Shown here: positions 36,607 through 48,660 of the stretch, one piece after another
Numbering within the stretch: the stretch's first letter is position 1
Layout: every line of letters starts with the position of its first letter
Assembly: GCF_024166365.1 (NCBI RefSeq)
Contig: NC_064827.1
Location: forward strand, 15,913,001 to 15,977,000
DNA: 64,000 bases
From: Elephas maximus indicus
Taxonomy: Eukaryota > Chordata > Mammalia > Proboscidea > Elephantidae
Direction: 5' to 3'
The notes under the pieces: model-generated
Databases searched by the model: none
The model's input: the letters and a program-made list of their open reading frames with translations, nothing else
What the model was told of the DNA's origin: nothing
Program-made: the position numbers and the translations under genes

Positions 36607-39439
36607 GTCTTTTATTGATTAATCAGTAGATAAGAACTGCTTTAGGTGAAGGGAAAGACAACACTCAATACAGGGAAGGTCAGCTCAACTGGACTGGATC
36701 AAAAGCAAAGAAGTTTCCGGGATAAAATGAATGCTTCAAAGGTCAGTGGAGCAAGGGCAGGGGTCTGGGGAACATGGTTTGAGGGGACTTCTAAGGCAAT
36801 TGGCAAAATAACTCTATTATGAAAACATTCTGCATCCCACTTTAAAATGTGGCGTCTGGGGTCTTAAATGCTAACAAGCAGCCATCTAAGATGCATCAAT
36901 TGGTCTCAACCCACATGGAGCAAAGGAAAATGAAGAACACCAAGGTCACACGACAACTAAGAGCCCAAGAGACAGAAAGGGCCGCATGAATCAGAGACCT
37001 ACATCATCCTGAGACCAGAAGAACTAGTTGGTGCCCGGCCACAATCAATGACTGCCCTCACAGGGAGCACATCAGAGAACTCCTGAGGGAACAGGAGATC
37101 AGTGGATGCAGACCCCAAATTCTCATAAAAAGACCATACTTAATGGTCTGACTGAGACTAGAGGAATCCCGGCGGCCATGCTCCCCAGACCTTCAGTTGA
37201 CACAGGACAGGAACCATCCCCGAAGACAACTCAACAGACATGAAAGGGACTGGTCAGCAGGTGGGAGAGAGATGCTGATGAAGAGTGAGCTAATTATATC
37301 AGGTGGACACTTGAGATTGTGTTGGCAACTCTTGTCTGGAGGGGGGATGGGAGGATAGAGAGAGGGGGAAGCTGGCAAAATTATCACGAAAAGAGAGACT
37401 GAAAGGGTTGACTCAATAGGGGGAGAGCAAGTGGGAGTACGGATTAAGATGTATGTAAACTTATATGTGACAGACTGATTGGATTTGTAAACGTTCACTT
37501 GAAGCTTAATAAAAGTTAATAAATAAAAAAAAAAGTGGGCAAAGGACATGAAGAGACACTTCACCAAAGATGACATTTAGGCAGTCAATAAACACATGAA
37601 AAGATGCTCACGGTCATTAGCCATTAGACAGATGCAAACCAAAATTACAATGAGATACCATCTCACCCCAGCAAGAATGGCAATGATCAAAAAAAAAAAA
37701 AAAAAAACAGAAAACAAATGCTGGTGAGGCTGTGAGGGGATCGTTAACTCTTATACGCTGCTAGTGGGACTGGACGATGGTACAACCGCTATGGAAAACA
37801 GGAGGGCACTTTCTCAAGAAGCTAGAAATAGAAATACCTTATCATCTAGCAATCCCACTCCTAGGTATATACCCTAGAGATACAAGAGCAGTGACATGAA
37901 CAGACATACACACACCTATGTTCATTGCAGCATTATTCATAACAGCAAACAGATGGAAACAACCTAAGTGCCCATCAATGGATGAATGGATAAACAAATT
38001 ACATGCAACGGAATACCACGCAATTATAAAGAATAATGAGGAGTCCATGAAATATAATAACATGGGTGAATCTGGAGGACTGTATGCTGAGTGAAATAAT
38101 CTCAAAAAGGCAAATATCATATGATCCCACTATTACAAAAAATCAAGAATAGATAATACACACAGAAAGCAAAGTTCTTCGATGGTTACCAGGAATGGGA
38201 AGGAGAGGGAGGGGGAATCACTTTCTAGATATCAGACACTTATTACATTTAGTGATGGGAAAGGCAATCCTAAATATGTGCAAAGTCAGCACAACTTGAC
38301 CAAGGTAAATAAAGATGCTAAGAAGTATATGAGAAAAAGGACAATATCAGTAAATGCTATAACACATACCATCTTGCAACAGCAGTAAAAACAACCAAAC
38401 GATATTTGTGTGGTTACGTAGGTAGATAAATGGGTGCACATATGTGTATAGGAAGGCATACGCAAGTAAATGCACATGTAGGTACAGGTCCATCTGTAGG
38501 CACAGGTATATACACATTTGTGTGTGCTGTATATATATCCACATGTATAATAAACCACATAGGGCGCACAGTCACAGAGGCTTCCTAGACATATACAAAA
38601 CAACTCGCGGGATTGGTTTACTGCGTTAAAAGACTCAGGACCATAGTCTCGGGGAGCAACTTAGTCAATTGGTATAACATAGTTCACAATGATAATGTTC
38701 TACATCCTAGATTGGGGAGTAGAGTCTGGAGTCTTAGAAGCTTGCAAGTGGCCATCGAAGATACAACTACTGGTCTCTACTCATCTGGAGCAAAAGAGAA
38801 TGAAGGAAATCAAAGTCTCAGAGAAGAAGCTTGTCCATGGGACTAATAGTCCACCTGAACCACAGCCTCTTCTAACCCGAGACCAGAACTAGATGGTGCC
38901 TGGCTACCACTACCAACCATTCCGAACAGGGACACAATAGAAGGTCCCAGATAGAATGGGAGAAAAATGTAGAACAAAACTCAAATTCCTAAAAAAGGCC
39001 AGATCTACTGGAATGAGAGAGACTAGTGGAACACCCAAGATTATCACCCCAAGATACCCTTTGAACTTGGAATTGAAGCTATTTCTGCAGGTCACCTTTC
39101 AGCCAAATAACAGATAGGCTTAAAAAATATCACCGATGAGTAACGTTCTCCCTTAAACAATTAACTATATGAGACCAAACAGTCAACATTTACCCAAAAT
39201 CAAAGATGAGAAGACAAGGAGAATCTAGGTCAACGGAAACAGAGCAAACGGAGTGGGAATAATAGGAATGCTGACACATTGTAAAAACTGTTAACACCCT
39301 TTGAGAGACATCACCTTTTAAAAAAGCCTTTGAAATGACCTTCGGAATTTACAACGATCTACAGCTTAATTTCAACAGTCGTGAAAGTGAAACAGCAACA
39401 AACCAAGCAGAAAAAGTCCCTGCCCTCATAGATTTTTGA

Positions 39440-39488
39440 AAGAAAGAAATATATGCATATATATATATACACACACACATATATATAG
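39440..39488 (+). repeat. TA/CA simple repeat
   Basis: ATATATATACACACACACAT mixed dinucleotide tract just before an AfroSINE. Confidence 0.8.
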
Positions 39489-39504
39489 CTAAATTATATT
39501 ATAA

Positions 39505-39712
39505 GGAGCCCTGGTGGCCTAGTTGTTAAGCACTCAGCTGCCAGCTGAAAGGTCAGTGGTTTGAACCCACAAGCCAAACCTCGGATTAAAGATGTGGCAG
39601 TCTGCTTCAGAAAAGATTACAGCCTAGAAAACCCTACGGGGCAGTTCTGTTCTGTTACATGGGGCTGCTATGAGTCGAAATCGACTCAATGGCACCTAAC
39701 AACAGCAATAAC
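39505..39712 (+). mobile_element. AfroSINE with RTE-type tail
   Basis: Head GGAGCCCTGGTGGCCTAGTTG; end GATGGCACCTAACAACAGC, the same tail form as the RTE copies at 20043 and 59100 rather than the TTTGG-rich tail. Confidence 0.88.
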
Positions 39713-40000
39713 AAATTACAGTATGTTAAAAGGTAGCAATAAATGCTATGAAGAAAAATAAAGGAGGCTAAGGGGGATAGAGAATGATCAGGGAGAGGGA
39801 CACTACTTTAGAAGGGATGGCCAGGAAAAGTTTGTAGATAAGGTGGCATAAGAGAAGTTAGGGAAGCAGGGAATGAGGGTATCTGTGGGAAGAGAGCCAA
39901 ATTTAAACTTGCCTTTACTCAAGCACAAATATTCCAGGCAAATATAAAACAGCTTCAATTTTATTATTTTCTAATATTTATGTCTACCATTCTTAACTAC

Positions 40001-40172
40001 AAAAAAAAAAAAAAAAAAAAAAACCCACTGCCATCCAGTTGATTCTGGCTCATAGCCACCCTACAAGACAGAGTAGAAACGCCCCATAGGGTGTCCAAGG
40101 AGCGGCTGGTGGATTTGAGCTGCTGACCTTTCGGTTAGCAACTGCGCTCTTAACCACTGAGCCACCAGGGCT
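40001..40172 (-). mobile_element. AfroSINE with A-rich left edge
   Basis: A-run, then CCCACTGCCATCCAGTTGATT, to TTAACCACTGAGCCACCAGGG. Confidence 0.87.
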
Positions 40173-42017
40173 CTATTTTTGAGGAATTAAGATATATTAA
40201 AAATGGAAATAATCTATACTCAGAGCTGTTTCTATGGAAAAACATTTGTACGTAACAAGTTTTTCAGATGGCTGATTTTTCTCCTTCAGTGCAAAATGAA
40301 GCAGACTGTTCTTATCTTTAAGGCAAACATTGAGAAAAGTCCTTTAATTCACTGGGAATTGTATGCCTGGCAGAATTTTGGTGTCCCTTACCATACTTGT
40401 TAGGCAATCTACTATCAAAATTGAAAATCAATTTTAAAAACATAAAACATGAAATGCCCTAAGGAGAATAACTAACACTCTACCTGACTGAGCATTTTAT
40501 GGAACAGATTTTTTATTTCAGCCTCAAAAGCCTGAGAATGCACACCACATATTTCCAGGCTGGAATAGACTGTAAAATAAAACCAACCTTTAAAGATTTT
40601 GCAAACCAAAGCTATTGTTATTTTAAATTGAGTTTTATTATTTGAAAGAAAACTTGTCTAGCAAATGAAATGTACCTGAGGGAAGAAGCTGTCCTTTGAA
40701 AATAGAGGATTTCATATCACTTCATGTACTAAATAACAATTCAAACATTTTCTGCTTTATATCTTGGCAATGTTTTTCATTGATTCTAGTTTAGAAAACT
40801 TGAATTCTCACAAAAGAACAATATTAGTAAAGTACTTAGTATAACAAGAGGTTTATAGTCAAGCTGTTTTGCCTTAAACTGGTTTATTTCTATCTGTATT
40901 CTCACTTTTTTTTTTTTAATCTTTTGGTGGTATGCCTACATAGAAATGAACAAATGTGAATTCCAAGACACACTAACATATAAAAAGTATAAAAGAAGCT
41001 ATTGAAAAGTTATTTTTGTATGAAGGAACTTTCAGATGGCTATACTCAAAAACTTTATGTAGGAAAGTCTGGAGTGAGTTCTTGGCATAAGCTATTCTAA
41101 GTCCTTAAGGCTGCACCTAAAAAAAAAAGTGTAGATTTTATATCTCGAAAAGTATTATAAAAAAACAGTAACAGTAGTACATAGTCATTGAAGAAATTAA
41201 AAGTTAGAGAAAGTAGAAGGGAAAAATGACCTACGTTCCGTTACCCAGAGTTACAACTTTTAATATTGTCTTAGAGCCTTGGTGATTATCTATTTTTTTA
41301 CCCAGTTTTTTACTCAGTTTATTCAAAATGGCAAATACTAATTTTCCTTAAATAAAAATATTTTTCCTACAAAATATGCTTATTGTAGAAAACCTAGAAC
41401 ATACAAAAAAGTGAGAACAAAGAAAATAAAAAACATCCAGGATTTCTCCACTTAGTAATAACCACTAGTAACATTTTGTGGTTTTCCTTGGTCTTGTTTT
41501 AAAAGCGTATATACTTCCTATTCTGATTTTTAAGCACAATTAATTTTGGAACATTCACAGGGCCCAGGTGGAAGATGATAGAATAAAGGGCTTGGTGATG
41601 GATAATAGTACCACTGGGGTTTATTAGTACTTTCCAATTAAAAAAAAAAAAAAAAGAGAACCTCAAGTAATTTAATATGAATTTTAAAGATTCATGTTAT
41701 TATGCAAGTTCCTTGAGAACGAAAATGGTCATTATTGGTTCTGGCCAACTCTAATGTTATGGAGATAGCCTAGAGATGATTTTAAAACTAAAATACAGCT
41801 ATGATAGGGACTATATCTTCTCTCCAAAGGCATTTTTTTTTTTCTGCTCTAGTTTGTTTCTTACGGACAAAAAAATACAAGGGCACAAATACAATGAGAA
41901 ACAGACTACAAGGCAAAACACATTAGGATCTACTAGGGTATTTTTATCATATTAAATCTTTTTCTAATATTTTCAAATGAAACAAAAACCTCTTTAAATA
42001 ATAGTGTATAAGTTTAC

Positions 42018-42228
42018 TAGGAGTCCCTGGGTGGCGCAAACAGTTGAGCGCTCGTCTACTAGCCAAAAGGTTGGCAGTTCAAACCCACAGAGAAGTACCT
42101 TGGAAAAAAGGCCTGGCAAACTGCTTCTGAGAGGGCACAGCATTGAAAACCCTATGCGGCATTTCTACTCTGCACACATGGGGTCGCCATGAGTCAGAAT
42201 CAACTCAAGGGCAATTAGCAACAAAAAC
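42018..42228 (+). mobile_element. AfroSINE (long subtype)
   Basis: GGAGTCCCTGGGTGGCGCAAA head; TGCACACATGGGGTCGCCATG; tail GCAATTAGCAACAAAAACA. Flanks AAGTTTAC on both sides (42010-42017 and 42229-42236). Confidence 0.88.
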
Positions 42229-42302
42229 AAGTTTACCATATTTCAAACAAAACTTTTTACTCACTCCAGAATAAATTCTTTTCGGCTTCATTAACCAACT
42301 AC

Positions 42303-42481
42303 CCACCCACTGCTGTCCAGTCGATTCTGAGTCATAGCGACTCCATAGGGTTTCCAAGGCTGTAAGTCTCTACGGAAGCAGACTGCCATATATGTTTCTC
42401 CCAAGAAGCCGAGGGTGGTTTCAAACTACTGACCTTTCATTTAGCAGCCGATCACTTTAACCACTGTGCCACCAAGGCTCC
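42303..42481 (-). mobile_element. AfroSINE
   Basis: Reverse copy from CCACCCACTGCTGTCCAGTCG to TTAACCACTGTGCCACCAAGG. It lies between two forward copies. Confidence 0.88.
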
Positions 42482-42540
42482 TTATTACCTACCTACCTCT
42501 TCCCAATTAAGGATCTCAGTTTTAAAATATATATATTTTA

Positions 42541-42752
42541 GGAGTCCTAAGGTAGCACAAATAATTAAACGCTAGACTGCTAACCTAAAGGTTGGCGGTT
42601 CAAACTCACCCAGAGGTGCCTTAAAAGACAGGCCTAACAATTTGTTTCTGAAAGGTCACGGCCTTGAAATCCCTATGGAGCATTTCTACTCTGCACACAT
42701 GGGGTCACCATGAGTTTGAACTGACCTGATGGCAACTAGCAACAAAAACAAC
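42541..42752 (+). mobile_element. AfroSINE (long subtype), with 12-bp target duplication
   Basis: Flanked by ATATATATTTTA at 42529-42540 and 42753-42764. Same subtype as 42018, tail GCAACTAGCAACAAAAACA. Confidence 0.9.
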
Positions 42753-42819
42753 ATATATATTTTAATCATAATCTGTGTAATCTTCTGTCTTTTCAGAATG
42801 AAGACAGTCAATTCTCACA

Positions 42820-43420
42820 CAAAGTTCTGCCTTTGGTCCCGTTGTCTTTTTACTAGACTCTCTCCTGGGCAATCTCATACACTCCCACTTCTTTACTCAA
42901 CATCCTTCTGCAGATTAACTTTTAACTCAACGTCGCTAGCCCTCGTCATTCTACTGAGCTCCACATGCTCCCTTCTGCTAATTTTCAGCTGGACAGCTCC
43001 ACGTTCACGTTTCTCAGCCTGAGGGAACATTTCCTCGCCTGGACTCAAATTCATTTTGGACATCGCACTCTTCTTCACACCCCACATCCAACAATTCGCT
43101 ATTTTATCTCTCTTGCCTGATGAATTGACCTCTTGGTATTCACTTCAACCTTTCTATTCCTACTGCTTAGTATCTCTTCCTGGAATTAACTCAAAAAACT
43201 TTTCATTGGCTTCCTTCATTTTCTCTTCTTACACTTCAGCCTTCAAGCCTCCAAATACTAGTAAAATCATGACACTCCCTCTGTTAAAACCTGTGATGGA
43301 TCAATACCGCCTAGGCTCTAAATTTCTTAGCAAGCACTTAAGATCCTCCATAATTGGCCCAAGCCTATCTTTCTAGATTTACCTGTTACCACTGGTCCTC
43401 ACCACCCTACACTCTAACCA
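42820..43420 (+). mobile_element. L2 LINE remnant, left part
   Basis: Contains L2 coding-region landmarks (CCTCGCCTGGACT, CACACCCCACATCCAACAATT, CACTCCCTCTGTTAAAACCTG). It continues after the inserted SINEs. Confidence 0.7.
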
Positions 43421-43434
43421 CTGGGTATAAATTA

Positions 43435-43641
43435 AACAAAACCCACCACTGTTCAGTGGATTCAGACTCATAGCGATCCTATAGAAGAGCAGAACTGCCC
43501 CCATAGGGTTTCCAAGGCTGCAAATCTTTATGGAAGCAGAGGGCCACATCTTTCTTCCGTGGAGCAGCTGGTGGCTCGAGCTGCTGACCTTTCAGTTAGC
43601 AGCTGAATGCTTAACCATTGTGCCACCAGGGCTTCTTTTGA
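43435..43641 (-). mobile_element. AfroSINE inserted in L2, with 10-bp target duplication
   Basis: Flanked by GTATAAATTA at 43425-43434 and 43642-43651; reverse orientation. Confidence 0.92.
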
Positions 43642-43791
43642 GTATAAATTATTGGTCCCCAAATACTTCACACTCACCTGGCTCCATATCTTTACTTGTG
43701 TGTTTCTGTTTACCTACCACCTTGAAGTAAGGGATAATGTCCTGTTTATCAGTGTGTCCACAAGGTTTTACATACTACCCAGCAAAGAACG

Positions 43792-43948
43792 GAAACCCCG
43801 GTGGTGTAGTGGTTAAGTGCTACAGCTGCTAACAAAAAGGTCAGCAGTTCAAATCCACCAGGTGCTCCTTGGAAACTCTATGGGGCAGTTCTACCCTGTC
43901 CCATAAGGTCGCTATGAGTCGGACTCGACGGCGACGGGCTTTGTGTTT
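43792..43948 (+). mobile_element. AfroSINE, CpG-rich
   Basis: GAAACCCCGGTGGTGTAGTGG head; GTCGGACTCGACGGCGACGGG end, lacking a long T-rich tail. Near-matching flanks (agcaaagaac / agcacagaat). Confidence 0.88.
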
Positions 43949-43984
43949 TAGCACAGAATAGCTCCAATAATTATTTAGTGAACT

Positions 43985-44580
43985 CCTCGACTCTACCTAT
44001 TAATATTTTATTCACTCTTCAAAACCTAGCTCAAAAGCTATGACCTTTGAATAAAGTCAAGAGCTTCCCACTCCCTGCCCAGTAACTGTTCATCCTCTGC
44101 ACTCTGACATTTTATAATACAGCTCATTACAGTCATCTTCAAAGTATGCTCCCTAAGACTACCACTATTTCATGAACTGAACCAAGCTGCAGCATGAAAA
44201 ATACAAAAGTGATTATGTTCTCCTAATTGGTTGAGTAAAAAAACCCAAGGTACTAGACAGAATGTCTTCAATTAGGACTTCCTCCCCATAATCTAAGCCT
44301 TTTGTATCATCTGGCAAAAAAAAAATCAAATGTTGAATACAACTAAGTATAATATATCAGTATTTCAGGGTGTTCTGCAAATAATGGCATGACTTCTAGG
44401 TGTTCTGACAATGCAACAAGTTTGAGAATCATGGTGTTTTACCATGTATACCTTTTACAATACGTGTATGTTTCTCCCCATCTTTTAAAACTTCTTGGTG
44501 GCAAGGACTGTCTTGCTCACCCTCCAAGTCCTAGAATAATGCAGGTACTCCAAAAATGTCTTGTTAACTGAAGTCCTTCA
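43985..44580 (+). mobile_element. L2 LINE remnant, 3' part
   Basis: TTCAAAACCTAGCTCAAAAGC, CTTGGTGGCAAGGACTGTCTT and ACTCCAAAAATGTCTTGTTAA follow the order of the L2 3' end and continue 42820-43420. A similar L2 fragment lies at about 46640-46960. Confidence 0.65.
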
Positions 44581-45395
44581 TCCTTTCATAACTGCACTTA
44601 CACATTTTCTGAGCCTTCCCTAAGTCACACATTTTTTAAAAAAAGGATGGTAACAATAAATAGAATTACATGGAGTATCAAGCTCTACATTCTAAAGTTC
44701 TGAACAAGAGATAAATCCAAATTCTACTACAAAAGATTCAAAATTTTTAAATATTTAGATAAAAATAGACAGAATTACAGACTCCAGAGAGAGTCAGACC
44801 ACAAGGGAGAAATGAGCATCTTATTAAAATTTCTAGTTAAGTTCCAGGTTTTAATCTTAATTGAGTATAAGCAAGTCAACAAAAATTCAAACTTGGAAGA
44901 GGATTAAAATCAGTCTACTATAATATTCATTGTTATTTCTATTACTACTTATATGTGGAAATCTCTAAAAAATTTTGAGGCTTCACAATGATACTTTTGT
45001 ACTCCCATCTCCAAAGTGGGGAAAAATATTCTGCCAACTAAAAAATAATTACAAAACTCAACAGCCTTCAGCTACATTTTAGCCCATTCTGCATTATTAG
45101 CCCGTTACATGTACCATTCTTTAACAGCAACTTAATTCAGAAATCAAGAATAATGTTAACATGGACATGTATTCAAGCTTATTTTCACCAATTTATTATC
45201 TTAAATGGCCAAAATTAAAATTTTAAATTCATCTTCACTGAGGCCACTGGTGATGCCTCTCCTTTAACCACAGCTTTTAAAACTAGGAAAAGCCATCTTC
45301 TGGCTACATGACAACAGTCTTAGGGCTTTCAAAAATATCATTTCAAAATTAATTTTGTGAAAGACAAAAATTCTTATTAATATAAGACAATTTTT

Positions 45396-45818
45396 TTCCA
45401 AAGGGCTTTAGCTTTTTTTTTTAAATAATTTTTATTGTGCTTTAAGTGAAAGTTTACAATTCAATTCAGTCTCTCACACAAAAACCCATACATACCTTGC
45501 TCCCAATTACTCTCCCCCTAATGAGACAGCCTGCTCTCTCCCTCCACTCTCTCTTTTTGTGTCCTTTTCACCAGCTTCTAACCCCCTCCACCCTCTCATC
45601 TCCCCTCCAGGCAGGAGATGCCCACATAGTCTCAAGTGTCCACCTGACACAAGAAGCTCACTCCTCACCAGCAACCCTCTCCAACCCACTGTCCAGTCCA
45701 ATCCACGTCTGAAGAGTTGGCTTCGGGAATGGTTCTTGTCCTGGGGCAACAGAAGGTCTGGGGGCCATGACCACCAGGGTCCTTCCAGTCTCCGTCAGAC
45801 CATTAAGTCTGGTCTAAC
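45396..45818 (-). mobile_element. L1 3' end in reverse orientation, with 14-bp target duplication
   Basis: Reverse copy of the young L1 tail: TTTTTATTGTGCTTTAAGTG at the left through CAGACCATTAAGTCTGGTC at the right. Flanked by ATAAGACAATTTTT (45382-45395 and 45819-45832). A 17-base non-L1 stretch, TTCCAAAGGGCTTTAGC, lies between the left duplication and the poly-T. Same sense as BRD10 transcription. Confidence 0.88.
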
Positions 45819-46208
45819 ATAAGACAATTTTTAAAGCTCTGTGCATAACTTCCCAGTATTTTATACTCTTTTCCACTTAATATATATTTTTACCCTGTTT
45901 TTAATGCTAGCAGCTATTTCTCACAGTTGCCTTTAATTAATGAGATCTAAAACATAACTTCCTTGAGAACAGATATGTTGTCCAACAGAGAAAATATTAC
46001 CTTTTTATTTTTATAGGTGGTCAAAACTGTATTTTTAATACTAACTTTAAGAAGATGTATTGGGACTTTCAAAATATGGCATCAGTTTAGAATAAGACAA
46101 TACACACATATGCAGTTCAATATAAAATTCATTAGTGCAATTAACCAGGCTTTGGAAACTAAACGACGTACTACTTGTTTCAGTCCTACTTCTGTCATAA
46201 TTATTTCT

Positions 46209-46248
<40 letters not shown>
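46209..46248 (+). repeat. CA microsatellite
   Basis: About 19 CA units, directly followed by a truncated AfroSINE. Confidence 0.95.
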
Positions 46249-46249
<1 letters not shown>

Positions 46250-46346
46250 CACTGCCCCATAGGGTTTCCAAGGAGCAGCTGGTGGGTTCGAACTGCCAAC
46301 CTTTTGGTTAGCAGCAGAGCTCTTATCCACTGCGCCACGAGGGCCC
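46249..46346 (-). mobile_element. AfroSINE 5' half
   Basis: CACTGCCCCATAGGGTTTCC to CCACTGCGCCACGAGGGCCC; the SINE 3' end is replaced by the CA repeat. Confidence 0.85.
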
Positions 46347-46639
46347 ATATAACACACTATTATGTACTATAAATATACGTAAATTATATTTATAAATTAT
46401 TTATAGATCATATACTTGTGGTGCTATTATAAACATCACAAAACAAAAACCCAAAATAGAAATTTTAAAAGGATAAAATAAAAAGAGATACACTAAAGTT
46501 CTAACGTTTTCTTCCCTGACCTCAGTGGACCATCCACATACTTCCTGAGGTGGAGAACCTGCTCTGGATACCACACTGCACTACAGAATTACTTGTAGTT
46601 CCCAGAAACACTATGCTGTTTCATGCCTTGCATTCACTG

Positions 46640-46970
46640 TAATTCAGCATTCTGGAATGCCCCTTACCCGCTCTGAAAAAATCCAGTAGCAATCTCCACT
46701 TCTTCAAGAGTCAGCTCAAGTGTGAACTTCTCTTTAATACCTTTTAACTAGTCTCTTTCCCCATTCTCCTCTCCTCTTCTCACCATCCCAACCTTCATCC
46801 CCTCCTTTTCATAGTTAGGTCACCCTCCTCCAAGTTTCCCTTGCACCCTGTACATCCCCTTCATTACAATATATTTTTATCTTTTTAAGTATCCGTTTCC
46901 CTACTCAACTATAAACTACTTAAGGACAGTGTACTCATCTTCTGCTATTAGGGAGTAGAATTTAACTCTA
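46640..46970 (+). mobile_element. L2 LINE 3' fragment
   Basis: TCTTCAAGAGTCAGCTCAAG, CTTGCACCCTGTACATCCCC and ACTATAAACTACTTAAGGAC follow the L2 3' order. Confidence 0.65.
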
Positions 46971-48444
46971 GCAGACACACAAATATTTGTGCAACCAAGT
47001 AATCTAGTCTAACACCCTCATAGTATAGATGAAGAAACTGAGACTCAAGTTATACGTATCCAAGATACTACGTGATGCCACTGGGCTGCTCTTTAACGAC
47101 AGCGTGGCATCCTCTTTATCTAATGTACTTTTGTTTTTCAGTAGAAGGCGTAGTAGTACATGGAGCTGTGGCAAGGTTCTACTCCAGGAATTTGGAAATA
47201 AGAATAGGAGTTAATTCAGTACCTTGCAAATATTTACCAGAAGACACATGAAAACATAAATGATAATGTCTAAAGGATTCATTGGTCTTTATTTCTAAAA
47301 CACCACATACTACTTTAAAATATTTATAAATAAGGTACCTGAGTCATCTACTTGCTGGAAATCATATTCATGTGCACAGTCTATAGGATACTGTTCTAGA
47401 GCACTGCATATCCTAATTGCATCCCAAACAGTTGTTAACTTACACTTTTCTCAAAGTTGTGCTCACTTAAAGCACTTATTTAGTAATGACTCAGATTTTA
47501 GGGTATGATTTACTAGTGTCCACAGATTTGGCAAATCTATTATTTACAGAGTGTTTACATATATCAAATATCGAAAAAGTAGGCACTCAAAACTTCAACC
47601 ATCTCACCATCATATTACTTTTTGCTACTAAAATGCAGGAATTTTAGCTCTCCTGGCCTAAAAATGTAGGAAATACATTATAATTTTTATAACTTACACG
47701 ATGTTCTAAGTTTAATTTCTAAGTATGGGAGCTACTAGATCACACTGGAATGCAGTATTCTGACCACTGGTCATGGAGAATGATGGTTCTAAGCATTTAG
47801 AAATTTACTTTTATGTAAAACAAAAAACAGTCTCCCTGCTCCTTTGCAGGACCCATAAAATATTGTACATACAGTACTTCTGAAAACACTATAATTCATT
47901 CAAGCCTGTATCCTACTCCTTAGCGCTTTCATGCAGTCATTCTTTTGCCTGTTCTGGATCCCTGTTTCCACATCTGTAAATCTGGAAGCTTGGGCTAGAT
48001 GAACGCTAAGGTTACGTTCAGGTCAAAAACATGTGACTTCAATTAGGAGTATATTTAACTACTTGACATTAAAAACACCGGTGAATGGGTTGTTTCTTAT
48101 GGGAGTTATTATCTATAATGCACTGCGGGCATGGTGGAGTGCTTTGTTAAAACCTGCCACACAGGTATACCATCACTAAAAAAAGTAGTAAAAGTAATTT
48201 ACAAAAAATGTGTAATTATTCCACTACCAAATAATTCTACTGACTCAAGCCCTGTGCTGTTGCCAATGTCTGGCAAAAAACACATGGGAAGCCAGTGACA
48301 AACAGGCACTAATTAGAAAGATAATTTATTTTTAAGTTACAATTACAAGCCACTGACCAAAAAATTGCTAGCACAACTTTTCAGAGCTATTCTGTAAAAA
48401 AACAATGCACAGTTCCAAGCATGAGGTAATTATTAATTTTATTC

Positions 48445-48660
48445 AAACTAAAATTGTAATGGCTAGCATTTATGCCGGGCTTGCTAAGCAGCCAGCGCTG
48501 TTTTTACATTTATTAATTCATTTAATCCTCCCAGCTACCCTACGAGGTAGGCACTATTATCATCCCCATTTTACAGATGAAAAAAATGAGGCCGAAACGG
48601 TTGAGTGACGTGGTCAAGTTCGCTCAGCTAGTAATCAGTCAAAGTATTTTTCGCTTCCAA
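48445..48660 (+). repeat. MIR SINE
   Basis: AATCCTCCCAGCTACCCTACG, GGTAGGCACTATTATCATCC and CCATTTTACAGATGAAAAAA: clear MIR core. Confidence 0.85.

Larger units (their letters stand above)
34122..37529 (+). mobile_element. L1 insertion C: young L1 with 5' UTR, internally deleted
   Basis: Starts at the canonical L1 5' end (GGGGAGGCGGGGCCAAGATGG) and ends in poly(A). It is flanked by an exact 15-bp duplication, AAAAAGTGGGCAAAG (34107-34121 and 37530-37544). Order: CpG-rich 5' UTR with tandem repeats (34122-35462), ORF1 N-terminus (35463-35826), a deletion junction, the ORF2 C-terminal end (about 35827-36522), then a 3' UTR with a GGGA-repeat polypurine tract. At 3.4 kb it is about half the usual L1 length. 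Confidence 0.93.
31018..39300 (+). mobile_element. Old L1 LINE split by three younger L1 insertions
   Basis: Host element pieces are 31018-31859, 33092-33405, 34031-34106 and 37545 to about 39300. Together they run from the ORF2 reverse transcriptase (an FTDDMILYIEKP-type box at about 31175-31210) through the C-terminal domain to the 3' UTR. The coding sequence is full of stops. The right end is uncertain. The three insertions are listed separately, each with its target duplication. Confidence 0.85.

Noticed and set aside
42729..43376. Small open frames of 97 and 106 codons
   Set aside because: They lie in an L2 LINE remnant and show no conserved protein.
46047..46271. Open frames over the CA repeat
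   Set aside because: Translations are runs of Cys/Val or Thr/His from the microsatellite.
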